Assembly (NCBI RefSeq): GCF_902167145.1
Contig: NW_023366914.1
Location: forward strand, 1-64,000
Length of the DNA stretch: 64,000 nucleotides
Direction of reading: 5' to 3'
Source of the DNA: Zea mays
Taxonomy: Eukaryota; Streptophyta; Magnoliopsida; Poales; Poaceae
Shown piece by piece: positions 47,860 through 61,700 of the stretch. The position numbers were made by a program, and so were the translations under genes. Position 1 is the first letter of the stretch. Each line of letters starts with the position of its first letter. The notes under the pieces were generated by a model, which saw only the letters and a program-made list of their open reading frames with translations, was not told the origin of the DNA and ran no database searches.

Positions 47860-50800
47860 AAGGTCGCTCATGGCTATTTTCATAAAAAATGGGGGTTGTG
47901 TGGCCATTTATCATCGACTAGAGGCTCATAAACCTCACCCCAAATATGTTTCCTTGCCATAGATTACATTCTTGGATTTCTGGTGGAAACCATTTCTTGG
48001 TTAAAAACGCGTACGTGTTAGCCTTCGGTATTATTGAAAATGGTCATTCATGGCTATTTTCTGCAAAATGGGGGTTGTGTGGCCATTGATCGTCGACCAG
48101 AGGCTCATACACCTCACCCCACATATGTTTCCTTGTCGTAGATCACATTCTTGGATTTCTGGTGGAGACCATTTCTTGGTCAAAAAACCGTAGGTGTTAG
48201 CCTTCGATATTATTGAAAATGGTCGTTCATGGCTATTTTCGACAAAAATGGGGGTTGTGTGGCCATTGATCATCGACCAGAGGCTCATACACCTCACCCC
48301 ACATATGTTTCCTTGCCATAGATCACATTCTTGGATTTCTGGTGGAGACCATTTCTTGGTCAAAAACTCGTACGTGTTAGCCTTCGGTATTATTGAAAAT
48401 GGTCGTTCATGGCTATTTTCGGCAAAATGGGGGTTCTGTGGCCATTGATCATCGACCAGAGGCTCGTACACCTCACCCCACATATGTTTCCTTGCCATAG
48501 ATCACATTCTTGGATTTCTAGTGGAGACCATTTCTTGGTCAAAAATCCGTAGGTGTTAGCCTTCGGTATTATTGAAAATGGTCGTTCATGGCTATTTTCG
48601 GCAAAATGGGGGTTCTGCGGCCATTGATCATCGACCAGAGGCTCGTACACCTCACCCCACATATGTTTCCTTGCCATAGATCACATTCTTGGATTTCTGG
48701 TGGAGACCATTTCTTGGTCAAAAATCCGTAGGTGTTAGCCTTCGGTATTATTGAAAATGGTCGTTCATGGCTATTTTCGACAAAAATGGGGGTTGTGTGG
48801 CCATTGATCATCGACCAGAGGCTCATACACCTCACCCCACATATGTTTCCTCGCCATAGATCACATTCTTGGATTTCTGGTGGAGACCATTTCTTGGTCA
48901 AAAATCCGTAGGTCTTAGCCTCTAATATTATTGAAAATGGTCGCTCATGGCTATTTTCGGCAAAATGGGGGTTCTATGGCCATTGATCGTCGACCAGAGG
49001 CTCATACACCTCACCCCACATATGTTTCCTTGTCGTAGATCACATTCTTGGATTTCTGGTGGAGACCATTTCTTGGTCAAAAATCCGTAGGTGTTAGCCT
49101 TCGATATTATTGAAAATGGTCGTTCATGGCTATTTTCGACAAAAATGGGGGTTGTGTGGCCATTGATCATCGACCAGAGGCTCATACACCTCACCCCACA
49201 TATTTTTCCTTGCCATATATCACATTCTTGGATTTCTGGTGGAGACCATTTCTTGGTCAAAAATCTGTAGGTGTTAGCCTTCGGTATTATTGAAAATGGT
49301 CGTTCATGGCTATTTTCGACAAAAATGGGGGTTGTGTGGCCATTGATCATCGACCAGACGCTCATACACCTCACCCCACATATGTTTCCTTGCCATAGAT
49401 CACATTCTTGGATTTCTGGTGGAGACCATTTCTTGGTCTAAAATTCGTAGGTGTTAGCCTCTAGTATTATTGAAAATGGTCGCTCATGGCTATTTTCAAG
49501 GTCACTCATGGCTATTTTCATAAAAAATGGGGGTTGTGTGGCCATTTTCATCGACTAGAGGTTCATAAACCTCACCCCACATATGTTTCCTTGCCATAGA
49601 TCACATTCTTGGATTTCTGGTGGAGACCATTTCTTGGTCAAAAATCCGTACGTGTTAGCCTTTGGTATTTTTGAAAATGGTCGTTCATGGCTTGGTCGAT
49701 GATCAATGGCCACACAACCCCCATTTTTTATGAAAATAGCCATGAGCGACCATTTTCAATAATACTAGAGGCTAAGACCTACGGATTTTTGACCAAGAAA
49801 TGGTCTCCACCAGAAATCCAAGAATGTGATCTATGGCAAGGAAACATATGTGAGGTGAGGTGTATGAGCCTCTCGTCGATGATCAATGGCCACACAACCC
49901 CCATTTTTGTCGAAAATAGCCATGAATGACCATTTACAATAATACCGAAGGCTAACACCTACGGATTTTTGACCAAGAAATGGTCTCCACCAGAAATCCA
50001 AGAATGTGATCTATGGCAAGGAAACATATGTGGGGTGAGGTGTATGAGCCTATGGTCGATGATCAATGGCCACACAACCCCCATTTTTGTCGAAAATAGC
50101 CATGAACGACCATTTTCAATAATATCGAAGGCTAACACCTACGGATTTTTGACCAAGAAATGGTCTCCACCAGAAATCCAAGAATGTGATCTACGACAAG
50201 GAAACATATGTGGGGTGAGGTGTATGAGCCTCTGGTCAACGATCAATGGCCACACAACCCCCATTTTGCCGAAAATAGCCATGAATGACCATTTTCAATA
50301 ATACCGAAGGCTAACACGTACGAGTTTTTAACCAAGAAATGGTTTCCACCAGAAATCCAAGAATGTAATCTATGGCAAGGAAACATATGTGGGGTGAGGT
50401 TTATGAGCCTCTAGTCGATGATAAATGGCCACACAACCCCCATTTTTATGAAAATAGCCAATAGCGACCTTGAAAATAGCCATGAGCGACCATTTTCAAT
50501 AATACTAGAGGCTAACACCTACGGATTTTAGACCAAGAAATGGTCTCCACCAGAAATCCAAGAATGTGATCTATGGCAAGGAAACATATGTGGGGTGAGG
50601 TGTATGAGCGTCTGGTCGATGATCAATGGCCACACAACCCCCATTTTTGTCGAAAATAGCCATGAACGACCATTTTCAATAATACCGAAGGCTAACACCT
50701 ACGGATTTTTAACCAAGAAATGGTCTCCACCAAAAATCCAAGAATGTGATCTATGGCAAGGAAACATATGTGGGGTGAGATTTATGAGCCTCTAGTCGAT

Positions 50801-53800
50801 GATAAATGGCCACACAACCCCCATTTTTTTATGAAAATAGCCATGAGCGACCATTTTCAATAATATTAGAGGCTAAGACCTACGGATTTTTTACCAAGAA
50901 ATGGTCTCCACCAGAAATCCAAGAATGTGATCTATGGCAAGGAAACATATGTGGGGTGAGGTGTATGAGCCTCTGGTCGATGATCAATGGCCACACAACC
51001 CCCATTTTTGTCGAAAATAGCCATGAACGACCATTTTCAATAATATCGAAGGCTAACAACTACGGATTTTTGACCAAGAAATGGTCTCCACCAGAAATCT
51101 AAGAATGTGATCTATGGCAAGGAAACATATGTGGGGTGAGGTGTACGAGCCTCTGGTCGATGATAAATGGCCACACAACCCCCAATTTTTATGAAAATAG
51201 CCATGAGAGACCATTTTCAATAATACTAGAGGCTAAGACCTACGGATTTTTGACCAAGAAATGGTCTCCACCAGAAATCCAAGAATGTGATCTATGGCAA
51301 GGAAACATATGTGGGGTGAGGTGTATGAGCCTCTGGTCGATGATCAATGGCCACACAACCCCCATTTTTGTCGAAAATAGCCATGAATGACCATTTACAA
51401 TAATACCGAAGGCTAACACCTACGGATTTTTGACCAAGAAATGGTCTCCACCAGAAATCCAAGAATGTGATCTATGGCAAGGAAACATATGTGGGGTGAG
51501 GTGTATGAGCCTCTAGTCGATGATCAATGGCCACACAACCCCCATTTTTGTCGAAAATAGCCATGAATGACCATTTTCAAAAATACCAAAGGCTAACACG
51601 TACGGATTTTTGACCAAGAAATGGTCTCCACCAGAAATCCAAGAATGTGATCTATGGCAAGAAAACATATGTGGGGTGAGGTGTATGAGCCTCTGGTCGA
51701 TGATCAATTGCCACACAACCCCCATTTTGTCAAAAATAGCCATGAACGACCATTTTCAATAATACCGAAGGCTAACACCTACGGATTTTTGACCAAGAAA
51801 TGGTCTCCACCAGAAATCCAAGAATGTGATCTACGACAAGGAAACATATGTGGGGTGAGGTGTATGAGCCTCTTGTCGACGATCAATGGCCACACAACCC
51901 CCATTTTGCCGAAAATAGCCATGAATGACCATTTTCAATAATACCGAAGGCTAACACGTACGAGTTTTTAACCAAGAAATGGTTTCCACCAGAAATCCAA
52001 GAATGTAATCTATGGCAACGAAACATATGTGGGGTGAGGTCTATGAGCCTCTAGTCGATGATAAATGGCCACACAACCCCCATTTTTTATGAAAATAGCC
52101 ATGAGCGACCTTGAAAATAGCCATGAGCGACCATTTTCAATAATACTAGAGGCTAACACCTACGGATTTTAGACCAAGAAATGGTCTCTACCAGAAATCC
52201 TAGAATGTGATCTATTGCAAGGAAACATATGAGGGGTGAGGTGGACGAGCCTCTGGTCGATGATCAATGGCCACACAACCCCCATTTTTGTCGAAAATAG
52301 CCATGAACGATCATTTACAATAATACCGAAGGCTAACACCTTCGGATTTTTGACCAAGAAATGGTCTCCACCAAAAATCCAAGAATGTGATCTATGGCAA
52401 GGAAACATATGTGGGGTGAGGTTTATGAGCCTCTAGTCGATGATAAATGGCCACACAACCCCCATTTTTTTATGAAAATAGCCATGAGCGACCTTGAAAA
52501 TAGCCATGAGCGACCATTTTCAATAATACTAGAGGCTAACACCTACGGATTTTAGACCAAGAAATGGTCTCCACCAGAAATCCAAGAATGTGATCTATGG
52601 CAAGGAAACATATGTGGGGTGAGGTGTATGAGCGTCTGGTCGATGATCAATGGCCACACAACCCCCAATTTTGTCGAAAATAGCCATGACCGACCATTTT
52701 CAATAATACCGAAGGCTAACACCTACGGATTTTTGACCAAGAAATGGTCTCCACTAGAAATCCAAGAATGTGATCTATGGCAAGGAAACATATGTGGGGT
52801 GAGGTGTATGAGCCTCTGGTCGATGATCATTGGCCACACAACCCCCATTTTTGTCGAAAATAGCCATGAACGACCATTTTCAATAATATCGAAGGCTAAC
52901 ACCTACGGATTTTTGACCAAGAAATGGTCTCCACCAGAAATCCAAGAATGTGATCTACGACAAGGAAACATATGTGGGGTGAGGTGTATGAGCCTCTGGT
53001 CGACGATCAATGGCCACACAACCCCCATTTTGCCGAAAATAGCCATGAATGACCATTTTCAATAATATCGAAGGCTAACACCTACGGATTTTTGACCAAG
53101 AAATGGTCTCCACCAGAAATCCAAGAATGTGATCTATGACAAGGAAACATATGTGGGGTGAGGTGTATGAGCCTCTGGTCGATGATCAATGGCCACACAA
53201 CCCCCATTTTGCCGAAAATAGCCATGAATGACCATTTTCAATAATACCGAAGGCTAACACGTACGAGTTTTTAACCAAGAAATGGTTTCCACCAGAAATC
53301 CAAGAATGTAATCTATGGCAAGGAAACATATGTGGGGTGAGGTGTATGAGCCTCTAGTCGATGATAAATGGCCACACAACCCCCATTTTTTATGAAAATA
53401 GCCATGAGCGACCTTGAAAATAGCCATGAGCGACCATTTTCAATAATACTAGAGGCTAACACCTACGGATTTTGGACCAAGAAAAGGTCTCCACCAGAAA
53501 TCCAAGAATGTGATCTATGGCAAGGAAACATATGTGGGGTGAGGTGTATGAGCGTCTGGTCGATGATCAATGGCCACACAACCCCCATTTTTGTCGAAAA
53601 TAGCCATGAACGACCATTTTCAATAATACCGAAGGCTAACACCTACGGATTTTTGACCAAGAAATGGTCTCCACCAGAAATCCAAGAATGTGATCTATGG
53701 CAAGGAAACATATGTGGGGTGAGGTGTATGAGCCTCTAGTCGATGATCAATGGCCACACAACCCCCATTTTTGTCGAAAATAGCCATGAATGACCATTTT

Positions 53801-54388
53801 CAAAAATACCAAAGGCTAACACGTACGGATTTTTGACCAAGAAATGGTCTCCACCAGAAATCCAAGAATGTGATCTATGGCAAGGAAACATATGTGGGGT
53901 GAGGTGTACGAGCCTCTGGTCGATGATCAATGGCCACACAACCCCCATTTTTGTCGAAAATAGCCATGAATGACCATTTTCAATAATACCGAAGGCTAAC
54001 ACGTACGAGTTTTTAACCAAGAAATGGTTTCCACCAGAAATCCAAGAATGTAATCTATGGCAAGGAAACATATGTGGGGTGAGGTGTATGAGCCTCTGGT
54101 CGATGATCAATGGCCACACAGCCCCCATTTTTTATGAAAATAGCCATGAGCGACCATTTTCAATAATACTAGAGGCTAAGACCTACGGATTTTTAACCAA
54201 GAAATGGTCTCCACCAGAAATCCAAGAATGTGATCTACGACAAGGAAACATATGTGGGGTGAGGTGTATGAGCGTCTGGTCGACGATCAATGGCCACACA
54301 ACCCCCATTTTTGTCGAAAATAGCCATGAACGACCATTTTCAATAATACCAAAGGCTAACACCTACGGATTTTTGACCAAGAAATGGT

Positions 54389-54390
54389 CG
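54389..54390 (+). other. Truncated monomer junction, copy 1
   Basis: The sequence passes from 'gaccaagaaatggtc' straight to 'ggggtgaggtttacgag', skipping the 60-80 bases that normally lie between. The same join occurs at 55084/55085 (one base different) and, inverted, at 59770/59771, so these are copies of a single deletion. Confidence 0.9.
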
Positions 54391-55083
54391 GGGTGAGGTT
54401 TACGAGCCTCTGGTCGATGATCAATGGCCACACAACCCCCATTTTTTATGAAAATAGCCATGAGCGACCTTGAAAATAGCCATGAGCGACCATTTTCAAT
54501 AATACTAGAGGCTAACACCTACGGATTTTAGACCAAGAAATGGTTTCCACCAGAAATCCAAGAATGTGATCTATGGCAAGGAAACATATGTGGGGTGAGG
54601 TGTATGAGCCTCTGGTCGACGATCAATGGCCACACAACCCCCATTTTGCCGAAAATAGCCATGAATGACCATTTTCAATAATACCGAAGGCTAACACGTA
54701 CGAGTTTTTAACCAAGAAATGGTTTCCACCAGAAATCCAAGAATGTAATCTATGGCAAGGAAACATATGTGGGGTGAGGTGTATGAGCCTCTGGTCGATG
54801 ATCAATGGCCACACAACCCCCATTTTTTATGAAAATAGCCATGAGCGACCATTTTCAATAATACTAGAGGCTAAGACCTACGGATTTTTAACCAAGAAAT
54901 GGTCTCCACCAGAAATCCAAGAATGTGATCTATGACAAGGAAACATATGTGGGGTGAGGTGTATGAGCGTCTGGTCGACGATCAATGGCCACACAACCCC
55001 CATTTTTGTCGAAAATAGCCATGAACGACCATTTTCAATAATACCAAAGGCTAACACCTACGGATTTTTGACCAAGAAATGGT

Positions 55084-55085
55084 CA
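55084..55085 (+). other. Truncated monomer junction, copy 2
   Basis: 'gaaatggtc|agggtgaggtttacgag' repeats the deletion join of 54389/54390, offset by 695 bp. A tandem duplication of about 695 bp within the forward arm explains it, and also the 695-bp shift in the mirror sums of the inverted duplication. Confidence 0.85.
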
Positions 55086-58000
55086 GGGTGAGGTTTACGA
55101 GCCTCTGGTCGATGATCAATGGCCACACAACCGCCATTTTTTATGAAAATAGCCATGAGCGACCTTGAAAATAGCCATGAGCGACCATTTTCAATAATAC
55201 TAGAGGCTAACACCTACGGATTTTAGACCAAGAAATGGTTTCCACCAGAAATCCAAGAATGTGATCTATGGCAAGGAAACATATGTGGGGTGAGGTGTAT
55301 GAGCCTCTGGTCGACGATCAATGGCCACACAACCCCCATTTTGCCGAAAATAGCCATGAATGACCATTTTCAATAATACCGAAGGCTAACACCTACGGAT
55401 TTTTGACCAAGAAATGGTCTCCACCAGAAATCCAAGAATGTGATCTATGGCAAGGAAACATATGTGGGGTGAGGTGTATGAGCCTCTGGTCGACGATCAA
55501 TGGCCACACAACCCTAATTTTTGCCGAAAATAGCCATGAACGACCATTTTCAATGACACTGAAGGCTAACACCTACGGATTTTTGACCAAGAAATGGTCT
55601 CCACCATAAATCCAAGAATGTGATCTATGGCAAGGAAACATATGTGTAGTGAGGTGTATGAGCCTCTGGTCGAAGATCAATGGCCACACAACCCCCATTT
55701 TTGTCGAAAATAGCCATGAATGACCATTTTCAAAAATACCAAAGGCTAACACATTCGGATTTTTGCCCAAGAAATGGTCTCCACCAGAAATCCAAGAATG
55801 TGATCTATGGCAAGGAAACATATGTGGGGTGAGGTGTACGAGCCTCTGGTCGATGATCAATTGCCACAGAACCCCCATTTTACCGAAAATAGCCATGAAC
55901 GACCATTTTCAATAATACCGAAGGCTAACACCTACGGATTTTTGACCAAGAAATGGTCTCCACCATAAATCCAAGAATGTAATCTATGGCAAGGAAACAT
56001 ATGTGGGGTGAGGTGTATGAGCGTCTGGTCGACGATCAATGGCCACACAACCCCCATTTTTGTCGAAAATAGCCACGAACGACCATTTTCAATAATACCG
56101 AAGGCTAACACCTACGGATTTTTGACCAAGAAATGGTCTCCACCATAAATCCAAGAATGTGATCTATGGCAAGGAAACATATGTGGGGTGAGGTGTATGA
56201 GCGTCTGGTCGATGATCAATGGCCACACAACCCCCATTTTTGTCGAAAATAGCCATGAACGACTATTTTCAATAATATCGAAGGCTAACACGTACGAGTT
56301 TTTAACCAAGAAATGGTTTCCACCAGAAATCCAAGAATGTAATCTATGGCAAGGAAACATATGTGGGGTGAGGTTTATGAGCCTCTGGTCGATGATAAAT
56401 GGCCACACAACCCCAATTTTTTATGAAAATAGCCATGAGCGACCTTGAAAATAGCCATGAGCGACCATTTTCAATAATACTAGAGGCTGACACCTACGAT
56501 TTTAGACCAAGAAATGGTCTCCACCAGAAATCCAAGAATGTGATCTATGGCAAGGAAACATATGTGGGGTGAGGTGTATGAGCGTCTTGTCGATGATCAA
56601 TGGCCACAGAACCCCCATTTTGCCGAAAATAGCCATGAACGACCATTTTCAATAATACCGAAGGCTAACACGTACGGATTTTTGACCAAGAAATGGTCTC
56701 CACCAGATATCCAAGAATGTGATCTATGGCAAGGAAACATATGTGGGGTGAGGTGTATGAGCCTCTGGTCGATGATCAATGGCCACACAACCCCCATTTT
56801 TGTCGAAAATAGCCATGAACGACCATTTTCAATAATATCGAAGGCTAACTGGGGGTTGTGTGGCCATTGATCGTCGACCAGAGGCTCATACACCTCACCC
56901 CACATATGTTTCCTTGAAGTAGATCACATTCTTGGATTTCTGGTGGAGACCATTTCTTGGTCAAAAATCCGTAGGTGTTAGCCTTCGATATTATTGAAAA
57001 TGGTCGATCATGGCTATTTTCGACAAAAATGGGGGTTGTGTGGCCATTGATCATCGACCAGAGGCTCATACACCTCACCCCACATATGTTTCCTTGCCAT
57101 AGATCACATTCTTGGATTTCTGGTGGAGACCATTTCTTGGTCAAAAATCCGTAGGTGTTAGCCTTCGATATTATTGAAAATGGTCGTTCATGGCTATTTT
57201 CGACAAAAATGGGGGTTGTGTGGCCATTGATCATCGACCAGACGCTCATACACCTCACCCCACATATGTTTCCTTGCCATAGATCACATTCTTGGATTTC
57301 TGGTGGAGACCATTTCTTGGTCTAAAATCCGTAGGTGTTAGCCTCTAGTATTATTGAAAATGGTCGTTCATGGCTATTTTCGACAAAAATTAGGGTTGTG
57401 TGGCCATTGATCATCGACCAGAGGCTCATACACCTCACCCCACATATGTTTCCTTGCCATAGATCACATTCTTGGATTTCTGGTGGAAACCATTTCTTGG
57501 TTAAAAACTCGTACGTGTTAGCCTTCGGTATTATTTAAAATGGTCATTCATGGCTATTTTCGGCAAAATGGGGGTTGTGTGGCCATTGATCGTCGACCAG
57601 AGGCTCATACACCTCACCCCACATATGTTTCCTTGTCGTAGATCACATTCTTGGATTTCTGGTGGAGACCATTTCTTGGTCAAAAATCCGTAGGTGTTAG
57701 CCTTCGATATTATTGAAAATGGTCGTTCATGGCTATTTTCGACAAAAATGGGGGTTGTGTGGCCATTGATCATCGACCAGACGCTCATACACCTCACCCC
57801 ACATATGTTTCCTTGCCATAGATCACATTCTTGGATTTCTGGTGGAGACCATTTCTTGGTCAAAAATCTGTACGTGTTAGCCTTTGGTATTTTTGAAAAT
57901 GGTCATTCATGGCTATTTTCGACAAAAATGGGGGTTGTGTGGCCATTGTTCATCGACTAGAGGCTCATACACCTCACCCCACATATGTTTCCTTGCCATA

Positions 58001-58799
58001 GATCACATTCTTGGATTTCTGGTGGAGACCAATTCTTGGTCAAAAATCCGTAGGTGTTAGCCTTCGGTATTATTGAAAATGGTCGTTCATGGCTATTTTC
58101 GGCAAAATGGGGGTTGTGTGGCCATTGATCGTCGACCAGAGGCTCATACACCTCACCCCACATATGTTTCCTTGTCGTAGATCACATTCTTGGATTTCTG
58201 GTGGAGACCATTTCTTGGTCAAAAATCCGTAGGTGTTAGCCTTCGGTATTATTGAAAATGGTCGTTCATGGCTATTTTCGACAAAAACGGGGGTTGTGTG
58301 GCCATTGATCATCGACCAGACGCTCATACACCTCACCCCACATATGTTTCCTTGCCATAGATCACATTCTTGGATTTCTGGTGGAGACCATTTCTTGGTC
58401 AAAAATCCGTACGTTTTACCCTTCGGTATGATTGAAAATGGAGGTTGTGTGACCATTGATCATCGACCAGAGGCTCATACACCTCACCCCACATATGTTT
58501 CCTTGTCGTAGATCACATTCTTGGATTTCTGGTGGAGACCATTTCTTGGTCAAAAATCCGTAGGTGTTAGCCTTCGATATTATTGAAAATAGTCGTTCAT
58601 GGTTATTTTCGACAAAAATGGGGGTTGTGTGGCCATTGATCATCGACCAGAGGCTCATACACCTCACCCCACATATGTTTCCTTGCCATAGATCACATTC
58701 TTGGATTTCTGGTGGAGACCATTTCTTGGTCAAAAATCCGTAGGTGTTAGCCTTCGGTATTATTGAAAATGGTCGTTCATGGCTATTTTCGACAAAAAT

Positions 58800-61700
58800 G
58801 GGGGTTGTGTGGCCATTGATCATCGACGAGACGCTCATACACCTCACTACACATATGTTTCCTTGCCATAGATCACATTCTTGGATTTATGGTGGAGACC
58901 ATTTCTTGGTCAAAAATCCGTAGGTGTTAGCCTTCGGTATTATTGAAAATGGTCGTTCATGGCTATTTTCGACAAAATGGGGGTTGTGTGGCAATTGATC
59001 ATCGACCAGAGGCTCATACACCTCACCCCACATATGTTTCCTTGCCATAGATCACATTCTTGGATTTCTGGTGGAGACCATTTCTTGGGCAAAAATCCGA
59101 ATGTGTTAGCCTTTGGTATTTTTGAAAATGGTCATTCATGGCTATTTTCGACAAAAATGGGGGTTGTGTGGCCATTGATCTTCGACCAGAGGCTCATACA
59201 CCTCACTACACATATGTTTCCTTGCCATAGATCACATTCTTGGATTTATGGTGGAGACCATTTCTTGGTCAAAAATCCGTAGGTGTTAGCCTTCAGTGTC
59301 ATTGAAAATGGTCGTTCATGGCTATTTTCGACAAAAATTAGGGTTGTGTGGCCATTGATCGTCGACCAGAGGCTCATACACCTCACCCCACATATGTTTC
59401 CTTGCCATAGATCACATTCTTGGATTTCTGGTGGAGACCATTTCTTGGTCAAAAATCCGTAGGTGTTAGCCTTCGGTATTATTGAAAATGGTCATTCATG
59501 GCTATTTTCGGCAAAATGGGGGTTGTGTGGCCATTGATCGTCGACCAGAGGCTCATACACCTCACCCCACATATGTTTCCTTGCCATAGATCACATTCTT
59601 GGATTTCTGGTGGAAACCATTTCTTGGTCTAAAATCCGTAGGTGTTAGCCTCTAGTATTATTGAAAATGGTCGCTCATGGCTATTTTCAAGGTCGCTCAT
59701 GGCTATTTTCATAAAAAATGGGGGTTGTGTGGCCATTGATCATCGACCAGAGGCTCGTAAACCTCACCCCGACCATTTCTTGGTCAAAAATCCGTAGGTG
59801 TTAGCCTTTGGTATTATTGAAAATGGTCGTTCATGGCTATTTTCGACAAAAATGGGGGTTGTGTGGCCATTGATCGTCGACCAGACGCTCATACACCTCA
59901 CCCCACATATGTTTCCTTGTCGTAGATCACATTCTTGGATTTCTGGTGGATACCATTTCTTGGTTAAAAATCCGTAGGTCTTAGCCTCTAGTATTATTGA
60001 AAATGGTCGCTCATGGCTATTTTCATAAAAAATGGGGGCTGTGTGGCCATTGATCATCGACCAGAGGCTCATACACCTCACCCCACATAAGTTTCCTTGC
60101 CATAGATTACATTCTTGGATTTCTGGTGGAAACCATTTCTTGGTTAAAAACTCGTAAGTGTTAGCCTTCGGTATTATTGAAAATGGTCATTCATGGCTAT
60201 TTTCGACAAAAATGGGGGTTGTGTGGCCATTGATCATCGACCAGAGGCTCGTACACCTCACCCCACATATGTTTCCTTGCCATAGATCACATTCTTGGAT
60301 TTCTGGTGGAGACCATTTCTTGGTCAAAAATCCGTACGTGTTAGCCTTTGGTATTTTTGAAAATGGTCATTCATGGCTATTTTCGACAAAAATGGGGGTT
60401 GTGTGGCCATTGATCATCGACTAGAGGCTCATACACCTCACCCCACATATGTTTCCTTGCCATAGATCACATTCTTGGATTTCTGGTGGAGACCATTTCT
60501 TGGTCAAAAATCCGTAGGTGTTAGCCTTCGGTATTATTGAAAATGGTCGTTCATGGCTATTTTCGACAAAAATGGGGGTTGTGTGGCCATTGATCATCGA
60601 CCAGACGCTCATACACCTCACCCACATATGTTTCCTTGCCATAGATCACATTCTTGGATTTCTAGTGGAGACCTTTTCTTGGTCCAAAATCCGTAGGTGT
60701 TAGCCTCTAGTATTATTGAAAATGGTCGCTCATGGCTATTTTCAAGGTCGCTCATGGCTATTTTCATAAAAAATGGGGGTTGTGTGGCCATTTATCATCG
60801 ACTAGAGGCTCATACACCTCACCCCACATATGTTTCCTTGCCATAGATTACATTCTTGGATTTCTGGTGGAAACCATTTCTTGGTTAAAAACTCGTACGT
60901 GTTAGCCTTCGGTATTATTGAAAATGGTCATTCATGGCTATTTTCGGCAAAATGGGGGTTGTGTGGCCATTGATCGTCGACCAGAGGCTCATACACCTCA
61001 CCCCACATATGTTTCCTTGTCGTAGATCACATTCTTGGATTTCTGGTGGAGACCATTTCTTGGTCAAAAATCCTTAGGTGTTAGCCTTCGATATTATTGA
61101 AAATGGTCATTCATGGCTATTTTCGGCAAAATGGGGGTTGTGTGGCCATTGATCGTCGACCAGAGGCTCATACACCTCACCCCACATATGTTTCCTTGTC
61201 GTAGATCACATTCTTGGATTTCTGGTGGAGACCATTTCTTGGTCAAAAATCCGTAGGTGTTAGCCTTCGATATTATTGAAAATGGTCGTTCATGGCTATT
61301 TTTGACAAAAATGGGTGTTGTGTGGCCAATGATCATCGACCAGAGGCTCATACACCTCACCCCACATATGTTTCCTTGCCATAGATCACATTCTTGGATT
61401 TCTGGTGGAGACCATTTCTTGGTCAAAAATCCGTAGGTGTTAGCCTCTAGTATTATTGAAAATGGTCGCTCATGGCTATTTTCAAGGTCGCTCATGGCTA
61501 TTTTCATAAAAAATGGGGGTTGTGTGGCCATTTATCATCGACTAGAGGCTCATAAACCTCACCCCACATATGTTTCCTTGCCATAGATCACATTCTTGGA
61601 TTTCTGGTGGAGACCATTTCTTGGTCAAAAATCCGTAGGTGTTAGCCTTCGGTATTATTGTAAATGATCGTTCATGGCTATTTTCGACAAAAATGGGGGT

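Larger units (their letters stand above)
27408..49692 (-). repeat. knob180 satellite array, reverse orientation, right of the retrotransposon
   Basis: Continuous reverse-oriented knob180 monomers resume in phase with the array left of the element. The 202-bp variant marker occurs at 28045, 28965, 29347, 30088, 31007, 31389, 32130, 33770, 34691, 35072, 39412, 41052, 41975, 43617, 44538, 45638, 46379, 47119, 47859 and 49497. Organisation changes along it: 2043-bp units to about 32.1 kb, 1800-bp units about 35.6-39.0 kb, 2565-bp units about 39.0-44.5 kb, and 740-bp units about 45.6-47.9 kb. No gene is present. Confidence 0.95.
50157..56050 (+). repeat. Left arm of a large imperfect inverted duplication
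   Basis: Private variants in this arm appear as reverse complements in 58800-64000, in mirrored order. Examples: 'cctagaatgtgatctattgc' (52200) with its complement at 61757-61780; 'gatcaattgcc' (51702 and 55855) with 'ggcaattgatc' (62267 and 58990); and the truncated-monomer junction at 54389 with its mirror at 59770. Paired coordinates sum to about 114157, 113978, 114160 and 114855 from outside to inside, so the arms differ by whole-monomer gains or losses. Confidence 0.8.
49693..56849 (+). repeat. knob180 satellite array, forward orientation block
   Basis: Monomers are again in the forward orientation seen at 1-2469 (GGCCACACAACCCCC on the plus strand). The left boundary is 'ttcatggct|tggtcgatgatc' at 49692/49693 and the right boundary is 'gaaggctaac|tgggggttgtg' at 56849/56850. 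Both joins cut monomers at non-equivalent positions. 202-bp variants are present, for example near 50465, 52110, 52490, 53410, 54468, 55163 and 56442. Most of the block mirrors the sequence right of 58.8 kb. Confidence 0.95.
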
